A stretch of 35,982 bases of DNA from assembly GCA_039029535.1 (NCBI GenBank), contig JBCCFW010000064.1:1-35982 (forward strand), given 5' to 3'. Of the stretch, positions 27,166-35,935 are shown one piece after another. The position numbers and the translations under genes were made by a program. Every line of letters begins with the position of its first letter. The stretch's first letter is position 1. The notes under the pieces are model-generated. The model saw only the letters and a list, made by a program, of their open reading frames with translations, searched no databases and was not told where the DNA came from. Source of the stretch: JBCCFW01 sp039029535 (GTDB lineage: Bacteria; Acidobacteriota; JBCCFW01).

Positions 27166-28146
27166 GTGAGCGCGCCGATGACCATGACTCGCGAATCGCT
27201 GAGTCAGATCATTCAGATGCAGCCGGGAACGGAGTCGGCAGCGAGAGCTCACTTCCACCTCGGGAGCCTGCAGCTCGCCGATGGGGAAGTCGAGACCGCT
27301 ACGGATTCGTATCGTCGGGTGCCCTCGAGCTGGCCTCGGTGGCATGCCCGGGCTGGGTTCGCGATCGCCCGCATCTACGAGACCCACCTCGACGACCTGG
27401 ACGCGGCCGCTCGTGAGTACCGCAAGGTCATCAGTCTCCACCCCGAGTCGATGTCGGCCGCCCAGTCCTACGAGCGCCTGGCCAGGCTCCACGAGAGGGT
27501 GGGCGACCCGCTGTCGGCGGAGAACATGCGCGAGTGCGCCATGCGCACCTTCGAGCGTCTCTCCGAGACCAGTCGCGACATCGAGGAGCAGGACGAGGCC
27601 CGCTACCACTTCGCGGTCGCCGCCCGGCAGCTCCAGCGCTGGGATGCCGCGACCGAAGCCCTCCTGCAGTGCCGCCGCAAGGCCGTCGACGACAAGGACA
27701 CCTCTCGTCGGGTGACCCTCGACGTCGAGCTCGGCCTCGTGATGATGGAGCGCGACCAGTTCGAGTCGGCCGTCCAGCGTTTCAAGGACTGCCTCGACCA
27801 CCTGCGCCGGCGCAACGACCTCGAGGGCCTGGTCAAGGTCAGCGCCCTTCTCGTCCGCTGCCAGGAGCTCCAGGAGGACGAGACCTCGGCCAAGCGCACC
27901 TTGCGCTCGCTGGTCGACTTCGTCCACAAGAGCAAGGACCGCCTACTCGAGGCTCAGAAGAACGCCGAAGTCGCCCCCGAGCTGGTGAAGGCCTACCTGG
28001 CCCTCGACCGTGAGGCCGACGCCCGTGCGGTCCGCACGCGTCTGCGGCGGCTCAAGGGCGACGAGCACGTCCAGACCCTCACCGAGGTCGAGGAGCTCCT
28101 CGACGCGGCTGAGGGCAGCACGCCGGCGCCCGCCGCCGGTCCCTGA
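27166..28146 (+). CDS. TPR-repeat protein
   Basis: A 326-residue helical protein with several tetratricopeptide repeats: AARAHFHLGSLQLADGEVETATDSYRR, ARAGFAIARIYETHLDDLDAAAREYRK, SAAQSYERLARLHERVGDPLSAENMR, and more degenerate units to about residue 300. No signal peptide or TM helix is seen, so it is probably cytoplasmic and acts as a protein-binding scaffold. The frame is open 75 bases further upstream. I chose GTG 27166 because GGGGAG lies 6 bases before it. It lies between the btuFCD genes and the adenosyltransferase gene, only 9 bases from the latter, which suggests a shared transcript. Its partner is unknown. Confidence 0.85.
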   Translation: MSAPMTMTRESLSQIIQMQPGTESAARAHFHLGSLQLADGEVETATDSYRRVPSSWPRWHARAGFAIARIYETHLDDLDAAAREYRKVISLHPESMSAAQSYERLARLHERVGDPLSAENMRECAMRTFERLSETSRDIEEQDEARYHFAVAARQLQRWDAATEALLQCRRKAVDDKDTSRRVTLDVELGLVMMERDQFESAVQRFKDCLDHLRRRNDLEGLVKVSALLVRCQELQEDETSAKRTLRSLVDFVHKSKDRLLEAQKNAEVAPELVKAYLALDREADARAVRTRLRRLKGDEHVQTLTEVEELLDAAEGSTPAPAAGP

Positions 28147-28155
28147 GCCCGGGCG

Positions 28156-28716
28156 ATGGCGCGCATCTACACCCGCGGCGGTGACGCGGGGAGCACGGGC
28201 CTCTACGACGGCTCCCGCGTTTCGAAGGACCACCCCCGAGTGGCGTTCACCGGCGAGCTGGACGAGCTCAACGCGCTCCTCGGTCTGGCTGGCGGCCTGC
28301 TTCCGGGCGACGTCGGCGACCTGCCCTCCGAGCTGATGGCGCTCCAGCGTGACCTCTTCGCCCTGGGTGCCCTGGTCGCCGATCCGCGCCGCGACGACGA
28401 GACCGACGAGTCGGCGGTGGACGAGCGGCTTCGGCTGGGGGCTACGCGGGTCGAGGAGCTCGAGCGGATCATCGATCGCTGGGAGGAGGAGCTGGCGCCC
28501 CTGACCGCGTTCATCCTGCCCGGTGGTCATCCGGCGGCCGGCACCCTCCACGCGGCCCGGGCCGTGGCCCGTCGCGCCGAGCGCAGCCTCGTGGCGCTCG
28601 AGCTCCCTCACTTGATCGAGCGGGCCGGCCCCTACCTCACCCGACTCTCGGACCTGCTCTTCGTCGCGGCCCGCGTGGCCAACGCCCGCGCGGGCCTCTC
28701 CGACGTCACCTGGTAG
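28156..28716 (+). CDS. pduO: PduO-type cob(I)alamin adenosyltransferase
   Basis: A 186-residue trimeric-type ATP:cob(I)alamin adenosyltransferase that transfers the adenosyl group of ATP to reduced cobalamin. The N-terminal ATP motif is YTRGGDAGSTGL. The helix-bundle motifs TGELDELNALLGLA, FILPGGHPAAGTLHAARAVARRAER and the C-terminal YLTRLSDLLFVAARVANA are present. In most homologues this last motif has Asn before RLSD (YLNRLSD); here it is Thr. The start follows the TPR gene by 9 bases. With btuFCD upstream this forms an import-and-activation route for vitamin B12. Confidence 0.94.
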   Translation: MARIYTRGGDAGSTGLYDGSRVSKDHPRVAFTGELDELNALLGLAGGLLPGDVGDLPSELMALQRDLFALGALVADPRRDDETDESAVDERLRLGATRVEELERIIDRWEEELAPLTAFILPGGHPAAGTLHAARAVARRAERSLVALELPHLIERAGPYLTRLSDLLFVAARVANARAGLSDVTW

Positions 28717-28750
28717 TCCGCGCGCAGCCATCCGAGGATGGGTGACGTGA

Positions 28751-28784
28751 TCGGCTCTCCAGCTACGAAGCTGCGGGCAGCCGA
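28751..28784 (+). terminator. Nested hairpin after the cobalamin gene cluster
   Basis: An outer stem TCGGCT/AGCCGA (28751-28756, 28779-28784) encloses an inner stem CAGCT/AGCTG (28760-28764, 28769-28773) with loop ACGA, 35 bases after the pduO stop. A smaller hairpin CCATC/GATGG lies at 28728-28741. No T-run is present. The site lies in the gap before the convergent zinc-ribbon gene. Confidence 0.4.
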
Positions 28785-28935
28785 GTGCGTCAGATCCGGG
28801 CATGAGACGGGCGAGCGAGCCGAGGTCGCGTCCGGTCGGGACCGGGGAATGAGCGACCCGAGGCTACACCGGTAGCTGAGGACGAGGGAGCGATGTCGAA
28901 GGCTCGGAGATGACGTGCTCCGCTGTCCGCAGCAG

Positions 28936-29433
28936 CTACTTGAAGAGGTCGTCGAAAGCCTGCCGTCCGCCCTTGCTGGTGCCGTCGCTGGCGGGCGTGC
29001 TTCCCAGGCCCGGGATGATGCGGGCCTCCTGCTTGTTCTCGTCCCGGGTCATCTCGGCGGTGACCTTGGGCTCGAACTCCTCGCAGTCGTTGCCGGCCGC
29101 CTTGGACCAGCTCTGCTTGACGACCTTGCGCCGACACTCGAAGGCGGCGTCGGGGTCGAAGTGGGTGCAGTTGCGACAACTGTGGACGGCCGCGTCACAC
29201 TTCGAGCAGGTCTCGCTCGGTCGGATGGGGAGTGGATCGCCGCGCGAGTCGAGGGAGAGGGGCAGCAGCTCACCGCAGTGATGACAGCGGAGCTGACGGA
29301 GGACACGCTGCTTCTCCGAGAGACGGCCACCCGGGAGGTCCGGATCGCGATGCTCTCGGGGCGGGCGGTCGCGCTCACGACCTTTCTCGCCTCGATCGTC
29401 GTCGTCCTGATAGCCGCGATGGCGGTACTTCAT
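28936..29433 (-). CDS. Small zinc-ribbon protein of unknown function
   Basis: A 165-residue soluble protein. The first 45 residues are highly charged and likely disordered (MKYRHRGYQDDDDRGEKGR…). Then comes a cysteine-rich core: C50-x2-C53, C76-x2-C79, C86-x2-C89, C100 and C117, including HSCRNCTHFDPDAAFEC. Eight cysteines suggest two zinc sites. The tail is flexible and ends in FDDLFK. I recall similar CRNCxxFDPxA proteins from Acidobacteria and Deltaproteobacteria without a known function, but cannot verify this here. The ATG at 29433 is preferred over upstream codons because GAGAG lies 7 bases before it and the charged N-terminus resembles those homologues. It is downstream of nadE on the same strand with a 204-base gap. 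Confidence 0.8.
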   Translation of the reverse strand: MKYRHRGYQDDDDRGEKGRERDRPPREHRDPDLPGGRLSEKQRVLRQLRCHHCGELLPLSLDSRGDPLPIRPSETCSKCDAAVHSCRNCTHFDPDAAFECRRKVVKQSWSKAAGNDCEEFEPKVTAEMTRDENKQEARIIPGLGSTPASDGTSKGGRQAFDDLFK

Positions 29434-29637
29434 CGAGAAGCTCTCGAGTGCCGGCGGTCGTCGATGACGGAGAAGACGACCGCGGCTCGGTGGTGGCGGG
29501 AGGTGATCTCCCGGACCGACCGATGGGGAAGGACTGAACAGATCATGGTTCAGGCGAGCCGGGGCTGACAAGGGCGGGGCGGTCCGCATTCCGGATGGAT
29601 GTCCCGAATTCTCGTGTTTCGCGCAAGGGTCGGCGTC

Positions 29638-31296
29638 TCAGTCGCGCGGTGGCCAGGGCCCGCGAGCCAGCGGCAGGCGTCGGCCCGGACCGAAGGCGCG
29701 GGTGCTCACCCGGAGGACAGGAGGGGCCTGACGCCGCTTGTACTCGTTGCCGTCGAGACGCCGGCGCAGCGACACGGCGGTCTCGCGGGAGTGACCCGCC
29801 GCCGCGACGTCGTCGACCGTGCCGCGGCCCTCGATCAGCTTCGTCAGCACGGTGTCGACGAGGTCGTAGGGAGGGAGGCTGTCGGTGTCGACCTGGTCCG
29901 GCCGGAGCTCGGCCGACGGCGGCTTGTCGATGATGGAGCGGGGCATCTGTCCGCGCTCGTGGTAGAGCTCGGCGAGCTCGCGCACCCAGCCCTTGTAGCA
30001 GTCGCCCAGCACCGAGAGACCACCGTTCATGTCGCCGTAGAGCGTGCAGTAGCCCAGGGCCAGCTCGGACTTGTTGCCCGTCGACAGGACGAGCCAACCC
30101 CGCTGGTTGGACAAGGCCATGAGCAGGGTGCCGCGGATGCGCGCCTGCAGGTTCTCCTCGGTGATCGAGCGGACCTCCTCGGGGAGAACGGCGTCGAGCA
30201 TCGAGAGGAGGCCCGAGTGGGCGGGCTCGATGGGGATCTTCAGGGTCTCGATGCCGAGCCGCTCGGCGAGGTCGACCGAGTGGTCCACGCTGCCATCCGA
30301 TGAGTAGCGCGACGGCATCATGACCCCGGTGACCCGATCGGGTCCGAGGGCGTCGGCTGCCAGTGCCGCGACCACGGCCGAGTCGATCCCGCCGGACAGA
30401 CCGAGCACGACATCGGAGAAGCCGCACTTGCGCAGGTAGTCGCTCAGCCCGAGGGTGAGCGCCGACCGCAGCTCCTTGATGTCGCCGCTAGGGAGCTCCG
30501 GGAGCGCAGGGGTGTCGTCGTCGGGTAGCTCGGCGAGGAGCAGGTCTTCCTCGAAGCCGGCGGCGCGGGCAACCACGCGACCCTGGGCGTCGAAGACGGC
30601 TGAGTGGCCGTCGAAGGTCAGCTCGTCCTGGCCGCCGACCTGGTTGACGAACAGGAGCGGGAGACCGTGACGCCGGGCGGCCGCGCCGAACATCGCCTCA
30701 CGCTCTGCCGGCTTGCCACGGTGATGCGGTGAGGCCGACACGTTCACGAGCAACGAGGCTCCGGTCTCCGCCAGCGCGGCCACGGGGTCGTGCGAGTAGA
30801 GGGGCCGAGAGTGATACTCGACATCGTTCCAGGCGTCCTCGCACACGGTGAGACCGAGCCGGTGCCCGTCGTGCTCGACCGGCGTGTTGTCGGTGGCCCG
30901 GGCGAACCAGCGATCCTCGTCGAAGACGTCGTAGGAGGGGAGGAGCGTCTTCACCCGTCGCGCCAGCACGGCGCCGTCTCGCGCGAGCGCCACGGTGTTC
31001 TGAAGGGGCTTGGCTTCCGGGTTGGGGTTGAGCGTCAGGCTTCCGTAGATGACGGTGAGACCGGGGACGACCTTGCCCAGCTCCTCGACCCAGCGCTCCT
31101 CCTCGTCGATCGCGTGACGGACGAATCCGGGCTCGTCGAGAAGGTCCTGAGGCGGGTAGCCCACGAGGGCCAGCTCGGGGAAGACGGCGAGCCGCGCACC
31201 TCCCTCGGCTGCACGTCGAGCGAGGGCGGTGAGACGCTCCCGGTTGCCGGGTAGGTCGGCGACCGTCGGGTTGGCCTGAGCCAGCGCGATCCGCAC
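29638..31296 (-). CDS. nadE: Glutamine-dependent NAD+ synthetase
   Basis: A 552-residue two-domain enzyme that amidates deamido-NAD to NAD using glutamine and ATP. The N-terminal nitrilase-type glutaminase has the triad E41 (VFPELALVGYPPQDLL), K116 (RRVKTLLPSYDVFDE) and C152 (GLTVCEDAWN). The C-terminal synthetase has the PP-loop SGGIDS (301-306), plus LSTGNKSELALGYCTLYGDMNGG and RSIIDKPPSAELRPDQ. The GTG start (VRIALAQANPTVADLPGN) is the normal family N-terminus, though the ribosome site is unclear. The upstream outer-membrane-protein gene ends 35 bases before it, so they may be co-transcribed. Confidence 0.97.
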   Translation of the reverse strand: MRIALAQANPTVADLPGNRERLTALARRAAEGGARLAVFPELALVGYPPQDLLDEPGFVRHAIDEEERWVEELGKVVPGLTVIYGSLTLNPNPEAKPLQNTVALARDGAVLARRVKTLLPSYDVFDEDRWFARATDNTPVEHDGHRLGLTVCEDAWNDVEYHSRPLYSHDPVAALAETGASLLVNVSASPHHRGKPAEREAMFGAAARRHGLPLLFVNQVGGQDELTFDGHSAVFDAQGRVVARAAGFEEDLLLAELPDDDTPALPELPSGDIKELRSALTLGLSDYLRKCGFSDVVLGLSGGIDSAVVAALAADALGPDRVTGVMMPSRYSSDGSVDHSVDLAERLGIETLKIPIEPAHSGLLSMLDAVLPEEVRSITEENLQARIRGTLLMALSNQRGWLVLSTGNKSELALGYCTLYGDMNGGLSVLGDCYKGWVRELAELYHERGQMPRSIIDKPPSAELRPDQVDTDSLPPYDLVDTVLTKLIEGRGTVDDVAAAGHSRETAVSLRRRLDGNEYKRRQAPPVLRVSTRAFGPGRRLPLARGPWPPRD

Positions 31297-31331
31297 GATG
31301 AGGGACCGGTCGTCAGGATGCCGTGTTCAGG

Positions 31332-32201
31332 CTACTTGCCGAAGAGGATCGCCACGCCCACGGTGCCCTCACCGGCGGCGAAGGTGTCACCCGGGTCGGT
31401 GAGCTGCTCGACCAGGCGGAGCCGCGCGTTGGCGCGGAAGTGGATCTGCTCGTTGACCATGAAGCGGAGACCCGCGCTGCCCCACCAGGTCAGGCCGTTG
31501 CCGGCGGTGGCCTCGAAGCAGGGATCGCCGGGGTTGCTGCACCGGCCGGTCACGCCCTCGGTCTCGTTGGCGATGATGTAGGTGCAGTTGAGATCTTCGG
31601 GGTCGCAGAAGGAGTTGATGAGCTCCTCGAAGGTGGCCGGGTCGTCGTCGAGCGAGGTCGACGCCCAGCCGATGCCGGCACCGACCTCGCCGACCCAGCG
31701 CTCGGAGATGTCGATGAAGCGGAGCACGCCGATGTCGAAGAAGGTGACGTCCATGTCGTAGGGGCCGGAGTGCGACTCGAGGCGGTTGAAGAGCGTCTCC
31801 TGCTGGCTCGTGTCGAGGAGCGAGTTGCCGAGGACTTCACGGACCCGGTCGGCATCGAAGGACTGCTTGTTGGCGAGCTCGCTGGCGGAGTTGGAGAGCG
31901 AGAACTCGACGGCCCACTTGTCGGCGAGCTGGTAGGCGTAGCGGAAGCCGTAGGTGGCGGCGGGCTCGACGTCGAGTCTGAGACGCAGCGGCGTGTTGTC
32001 GATGGGCTCGGCCGTGATGTCGGTGTCGACGGCGGTCTCACCGAAGTGCCAGCCTCCGAAGAGCGTGAAGTGATGCCGTCCCTTGCCGAGACCCGAGCTG
32101 AAGCTCGGCGTGTCGGACTTCGTCTCCTCCTCAGCCATCGCCGGGGTCACGGCGAGGAAGGAGAGGGCCACGAGGGTGGTCAGGATCGGCTTCAGACGCA
32201 T
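31332..32201 (-). CDS. Predicted outer-membrane beta-barrel protein
   Basis: A 289-residue exported protein. The signal peptide MRLKPILTTLVALSFLAVTPAMA is followed by an acidic/serine stretch and then amphipathic strands typical of an OmpA-like or OmpW-like 8-strand barrel (HHFTLFGGWHFG, TYGFRYAYQLADKWAVEFSLS, FDIGVLRFIDISERWVGEVGAGIGWAS, GLTWWGSAGLRFMVNEQIHFRANARLRLV), with a last strand VGVAILFGK. Two cysteine pairs (FCDPEDLNC and RCSNPGDPC) lie in one predicted loop and may form disulfides. The start at 32201 is supported by GAGGAG 9 bases upstream and by the signal peptide. Its substrate or partner is unknown. It diverges from the PBP gene. Confidence 0.83.
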   Translation of the reverse strand: MRLKPILTTLVALSFLAVTPAMAEEETKSDTPSFSSGLGKGRHHFTLFGGWHFGETAVDTDITAEPIDNTPLRLRLDVEPAATYGFRYAYQLADKWAVEFSLSNSASELANKQSFDADRVREVLGNSLLDTSQQETLFNRLESHSGPYDMDVTFFDIGVLRFIDISERWVGEVGAGIGWASTSLDDDPATFEELINSFCDPEDLNCTYIIANETEGVTGRCSNPGDPCFEATAGNGLTWWGSAGLRFMVNEQIHFRANARLRLVEQLTDPGDTFAAGEGTVGVAILFGK

Positions 32202-32266
32202 GGGAACAAGCTCCTCGGCAGCCTCGCAGGGGCCGGCGGGCAATCATCTTCTGGCAAGCGTGCGGC

Positions 32267-32294
32267 ATCATGCCACGGTCGGAGAGCCGCGCAA
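32267..32294 (-). promoter_or_regulatory. Candidate promoter for the outer membrane protein / nadE genes
   Basis: On the minus strand TTGCGC (32289-32294) and CATGAT (32267-32272) are 16 bases apart, about 65 bases upstream of the ATG. The -10 lies inside an 11-base palindrome GGCATCATGCC (32264-32274), which could be an operator. Confidence 0.3.
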
Positions 32295-32358
32295 TGGATA
32301 CTCTCGCCCGGTCCGACCCGTCTGGCCAGCCGGCTTTCGGCGGCTCGTGAGGCCCTCG

Positions 32359-34608
32359 ATGCTCCGTGTTTCGCTCGTCCTGCTTTCGTCCTTCCTGACC
32401 CTCTCCGCGGTCGGTGGCGGGACGGCCCTCGCCGACGAGCTCGAGGACCGTCTGGGCCGCTCCGAGGTGCGGGTCCTCTCGGCGCCGACGCCCGTCGTGC
32501 CCGGCCGCACGGTGGCCGGCCTGGCCCTCCCCGAGCGCCTGACGGCCCTGGGGATGACGCGGGTCCGCGGCCGACGCCCGGAGCGCCCCGGTGAGTTCTT
32601 CTGGGGCCACGAGCACTTCCGCATCTGGCTGCCGCCGCACCCCATCCAGGGCCGCGACCGCGACGAGCGCTGGGTCCTCCGGCTGCGAAAAGCCGACGGT
32701 CTCGTCCTCGCCGTGCTCGACGGCGACGAGCAGCCGACGACCCGGTCGCTGCTGCTGCCGCGCGAGGTCCTGGCGGAGTCCCTCGATGGGCGCCGGGCCC
32801 CCCGGCGTCCGCTGCCCTTCGAGGAGATGCCCGAGATCGCCTGGCGAGCCCTCCTCGCGGCAGAAGACGCGCGCTTCTTCGACCACCACGGGCTCGACGC
32901 CAAGGGCATCGCCCGGGCATTGCTGGCCAACGTGCGGGCGGGCAAGACCCGGCAGGGCGGCAGCACCCTGACCCAGCAGCTCGTGAAGATGCGGGACCTC
33001 ACGCCGAAGCGAACGCTCGGTCGCAAGATGTCGGAGGCCGTTCGGTCCCTCGCGCTGGAGGCCGAGCACGACAAGGAGGAGATCCTCGCGTCGTACCTGA
33101 ACCACGTGTACTACGGCCACGTCGACGGCGTGGCCATCCATGGTCTCGGTGCTGCCGCTCGCGCCTTCTTCTCGAAGGACGCCCGTGAGCTGCAGGTCCA
33201 CGAGGCGGCGCTGCTGGCCGGGATCATCCAGGCGCCCAATCGCCTGGCGCCTCACCGTCATCCGAAGCGCGCGAAGAAGCGTCGCGACTGGGTGCTGTCC
33301 CGGCTCGACGAGCTGGGGTGGGTGCCCGTCCGGGAAATGGCCGCCGCGCGCAAGCGCGGGCTGGGCCTGAAGCTCTCGCCGCCCGATCCGCCGCCGGCTC
33401 GCGAGGTCCTGGGCTGGGCGCGTGAGCTGGCCCGGCAAGAGGCGTCCGAGCATCTCGACAAGGGGCGGGGCGTGATCGTGCGCACGACCATCGACCCGCA
33501 GCTCCAGCGCTGGGCCGAGGAGGCCGTGGCCGATCACCTGGCCCGGCTGCGTCGCGACTACCGAAGCCTGCGGAAGGCCCCGGTTCAGGCGGTGCTCACC
33601 TGCCTCGATGCTCGGACCGGGCAGGTGCTGGCTCACGTCGGTGGTGATCCCAGTCAGTCCGACGAGCTCGATCGGGCACGACGCGCGCAGCGACAGCCGG
33701 GCTCCACGGTCAAGCCGCTGGTCCTCCTCGAAGCACTGGAGCGCTGTGGAGCGAGGCCGCCCCTGCATCTCGCGAGACGCATCGCCGATGAGCCGCTCCG
33801 CGTCGACTTGCCGTCGGGTCCGTGGGAGCCGAGCAACTCCGACGATCTCTTCCGGGGTGAGGTCAGCGTGCGCGAGGCCCTCCGCGACTCGCTCAACGTG
33901 CCCTTCGTCCGCCTCTGCACGCACTGCGGTCTCGACCCGACCGCCGAGCGGCTGCGGTCACTGGGCCTCTCGCTGCCCCAGCCTCCGCCGCCGGCCTTCG
34001 TGCTGGGCGCCGTCGAGGCGACACCGCTCGAGATGGCTCAGGCCTACACCGTGCTCGAGAACGGCGGGGAGTGGCGCGCCGCCCATCTCGTCACGCGGCT
34101 GGAGCGCTCCGGCGGGCGACGCATCAGCAAGACGATCGGGGCGGGGTCGCGACGACCGGTCGACGCGAGCACGGCCTACCTCGTCCGCGACGTCCTCCGT
34201 CAGACCGTGCTCGAAGGCACGGCCTCGGTGGTCGCGCTGGAAGGCCATGACCTCGCGGCCAAGACGGGGACCTCGTCGGACCGCCGCGACGCCTGGCTGG
34301 TCGGCGGGGGAGACGGTCTCGTCACGGCCGTGTGGGTCGGGCGTGACGACGGCGGGCGGCTCGGCCTGACGGGCGCGTCGGGTGCGGGTCCGCTGTGGCG
34401 TGAGTTCATGAAGCGGGCGCTCCCGGCGAGGCCGCCGGCACCGGCGAGTCGGCCGGCCGGCATCGTCGTGCAGCGCATCGACCCGCGCACGGGCCTGGCG
34501 GTCAAGAGGACGAAGCGCGGGGGCGTCGACGAGATCTTCCGGTCGGACGCCCAGCCACCCCGCAAGCGCTTTTGGCGTCGCAACGACCCCGAGGCCGTGC
34601 TGCGCTGA
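32359..34608 (+). CDS. Bifunctional class A penicillin-binding protein (PBP1-type)
   Basis: A 749-residue peptidoglycan glycosyltransferase and transpeptidase. The N-terminus MLRVSLVLLSSFLTLSAVGGGTALADE is short, uncharged in the core and ends in an ALA-type cleavage site. A ~110-residue linker domain follows. The GT51 domain has catalytic E169 (AAEDARFFDHHGLD), then RQGGSTLTQQLVK and YLNHVYYG. The transpeptidase has S449-x-x-K452 (GSTVK), S511-L-N513 and K635-T-G637 (AKTGTSSDRRDAW), so both activities should be intact. The ATG at 32359 has GAGG 6 bases upstream; the open frame extends further without coding character. It resembles PBP1B/PBP1C types. It converges with the TPR gene at 34612 with only 3 bases between stops. 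Confidence 0.95.
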   Translation: MLRVSLVLLSSFLTLSAVGGGTALADELEDRLGRSEVRVLSAPTPVVPGRTVAGLALPERLTALGMTRVRGRRPERPGEFFWGHEHFRIWLPPHPIQGRDRDERWVLRLRKADGLVLAVLDGDEQPTTRSLLLPREVLAESLDGRRAPRRPLPFEEMPEIAWRALLAAEDARFFDHHGLDAKGIARALLANVRAGKTRQGGSTLTQQLVKMRDLTPKRTLGRKMSEAVRSLALEAEHDKEEILASYLNHVYYGHVDGVAIHGLGAAARAFFSKDARELQVHEAALLAGIIQAPNRLAPHRHPKRAKKRRDWVLSRLDELGWVPVREMAAARKRGLGLKLSPPDPPPAREVLGWARELARQEASEHLDKGRGVIVRTTIDPQLQRWAEEAVADHLARLRRDYRSLRKAPVQAVLTCLDARTGQVLAHVGGDPSQSDELDRARRAQRQPGSTVKPLVLLEALERCGARPPLHLARRIADEPLRVDLPSGPWEPSNSDDLFRGEVSVREALRDSLNVPFVRLCTHCGLDPTAERLRSLGLSLPQPPPPAFVLGAVEATPLEMAQAYTVLENGGEWRAAHLVTRLERSGGRRISKTIGAGSRRPVDASTAYLVRDVLRQTVLEGTASVVALEGHDLAAKTGTSSDRRDAWLVGGGDGLVTAVWVGRDDGGRLGLTGASGAGPLWREFMKRALPARPPAPASRPAGIVVQRIDPRTGLAVKRTKRGGVDEIFRSDAQPPRKRFWRRNDPEAVLR

Positions 34609-34619
34609 GGGTCAGCAGC
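34599..34619. terminator. Palindrome joining two convergent stop codons
   Basis: GCTG and CTGA (34599-34602, 34605-34608) pair with TCAG and CAGC (34612-34619) around a GGG loop, with CG bulged. The arms contain the TGA stop of the PBP gene and the complement of the TGA stop of the minus-strand TPR gene. It lacks T-tracts. Confidence 0.35.
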
Positions 34620-35850
34620 CGAGGTCGGAGAGCCGGCTCTCGATGGTCGCCTTCACCTCGGCGTGCTGCGGACCGGTGGCGACGAGCAGCCCGTCGGAGA
34701 GGGCGGAGCAGGCCTCGCTCTTGCGCCCGAGGGCCTGGAGCACCCGCGAGCGGGTCTCGTGGATGGCCGGCTCGAGGGCGACCTGACCGATGACCGAATG
34801 GATGAGGCCCAGGTTGCGCTCGTGGTCCTGGTCGGAGACGTTGCGCTCCAGGTCGACCAAGGCCAACGAGTTCACCGCGAGGACCGTCGCCGAAGTGCCG
34901 GGATGGAGCTGGGCCTGACGTCGGTAGGAGCCCGAAGCCTCGGGGAGGCGTCCGGCCCGCTGCTCGGCCATCCCGAGCAGGTACCAAATCTCGGGGTTCT
35001 TCGGCGCCAACACGACGGCCTTCTCCGCGTGGCGAAGACCGATGGCCGTGTGGTTGGGCTCGTCGACGATCAGCGAGTGGAAGGCCATGCCCGCCAGGGC
35101 GTTGCCGTCGTCCGGATCTGCCTCGACCATGGCGGTGAGCTCCAGCACGCGCTGGTCGATGAGAGCTCCCATGGCGTGGGGCTCGAGGATGGTGGCGAGC
35201 TTCTCGAGCGAGGTTCCCTCGCCCAGGCGAGGAGAGGCGCCCCGCATGTAGACCGACGCCAGGGGGATGAGCGCGGGGCCGCTGGGGTTGCGGGAGAGCG
35301 CCTTCCAGGCCCGGGTCTCGGCCGCACGGAGATCCCCTCGATAGGCGGCGAGCTCGGCGGCGCGTCCGTAGACGGAGGCGAGCAGCTCGACGTTGGGCGG
35401 CACGCGCTGCTCGTGGAGCTCGGCTGCCCGGAGGTAGGTCGCCTCGCACTCGTCGAGGGGGGCGCCGGGTCCCATCCGCGTGCCGTCGGGCGCGAACTCC
35501 AGCTGCCAGGCCTTGAGGTGGAGGAGGTCGGCGGCGGGGCAGCCGTTCTTCAGGCCGATTTCGATGAGGTCGCGGCCCTCGATGGGCAGCGTTGCCCGCA
35601 GGGCGCACTCGGCTGCCCAGAGGATCTGGTTGCAGCCGGCGCCCGGCGCCCGGGCGGCGGCAGCGAGCACGGGCCAGGCCTGCAGCGCGTTGAGACGGGC
35701 GATGTCGGGATCGCTGCTGCGGGCCGACTCGTGGAGGGTCTCCACCGCCAGGTCGATGTCGGCCTGGGTGGGGATCGGCTGGGCCACCGCGGAGCCGACG
35801 ACGAGCGCGGACGTGAGGGCGAGCAGCGCGGTGGGGTGGGGCTTTCTCAT
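34612..35850 (-). CDS. Secreted TPR-like protein
   Basis: A 412-residue helical-repeat protein with a signal peptide (MRKPHPTALLALTSALVVGSAVAQ). Repeats resembling TPRs include LLASVYGRAAELAAYRGDLR, LRHAEKAVVLAPKNPEIWYL and LLGMAEQRAGRLPEASGSYR. Sel1-like character is also possible. Several cysteines (GCNQILWAAECALR, NGCPAADLL, DECEATYL) may form disulfides in the periplasm. The start at 35850 is favoured by GAGG 8 bases upstream and by the signal peptide; the frame is open to near the window edge. Its role and partners are unknown. Closeness to the PBP gene is by convergence only, so no operon link exists. Confidence 0.83.
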   Translation of the reverse strand: MRKPHPTALLALTSALVVGSAVAQPIPTQADIDLAVETLHESARSSDPDIARLNALQAWPVLAAAARAPGAGCNQILWAAECALRATLPIEGRDLIEIGLKNGCPAADLLHLKAWQLEFAPDGTRMGPGAPLDECEATYLRAAELHEQRVPPNVELLASVYGRAAELAAYRGDLRAAETRAWKALSRNPSGPALIPLASVYMRGASPRLGEGTSLEKLATILEPHAMGALIDQRVLELTAMVEADPDDGNALAGMAFHSLIVDEPNHTAIGLRHAEKAVVLAPKNPEIWYLLGMAEQRAGRLPEASGSYRRQAQLHPGTSATVLAVNSLALVDLERNVSDQDHERNLGLIHSVIGQVALEPAIHETRSRVLQALGRKSEACSALSDGLLVATGPQHAEVKATIESRLSDLGC

Positions 35851-35935
35851 GAGGAGGACCTCGGGTGCGAACGGGACGACCGAGGAAGAGACGGTCGCCG
35901 GGGCCGATTCATTCTCCGCCGGGTCGGCGGGCGGT

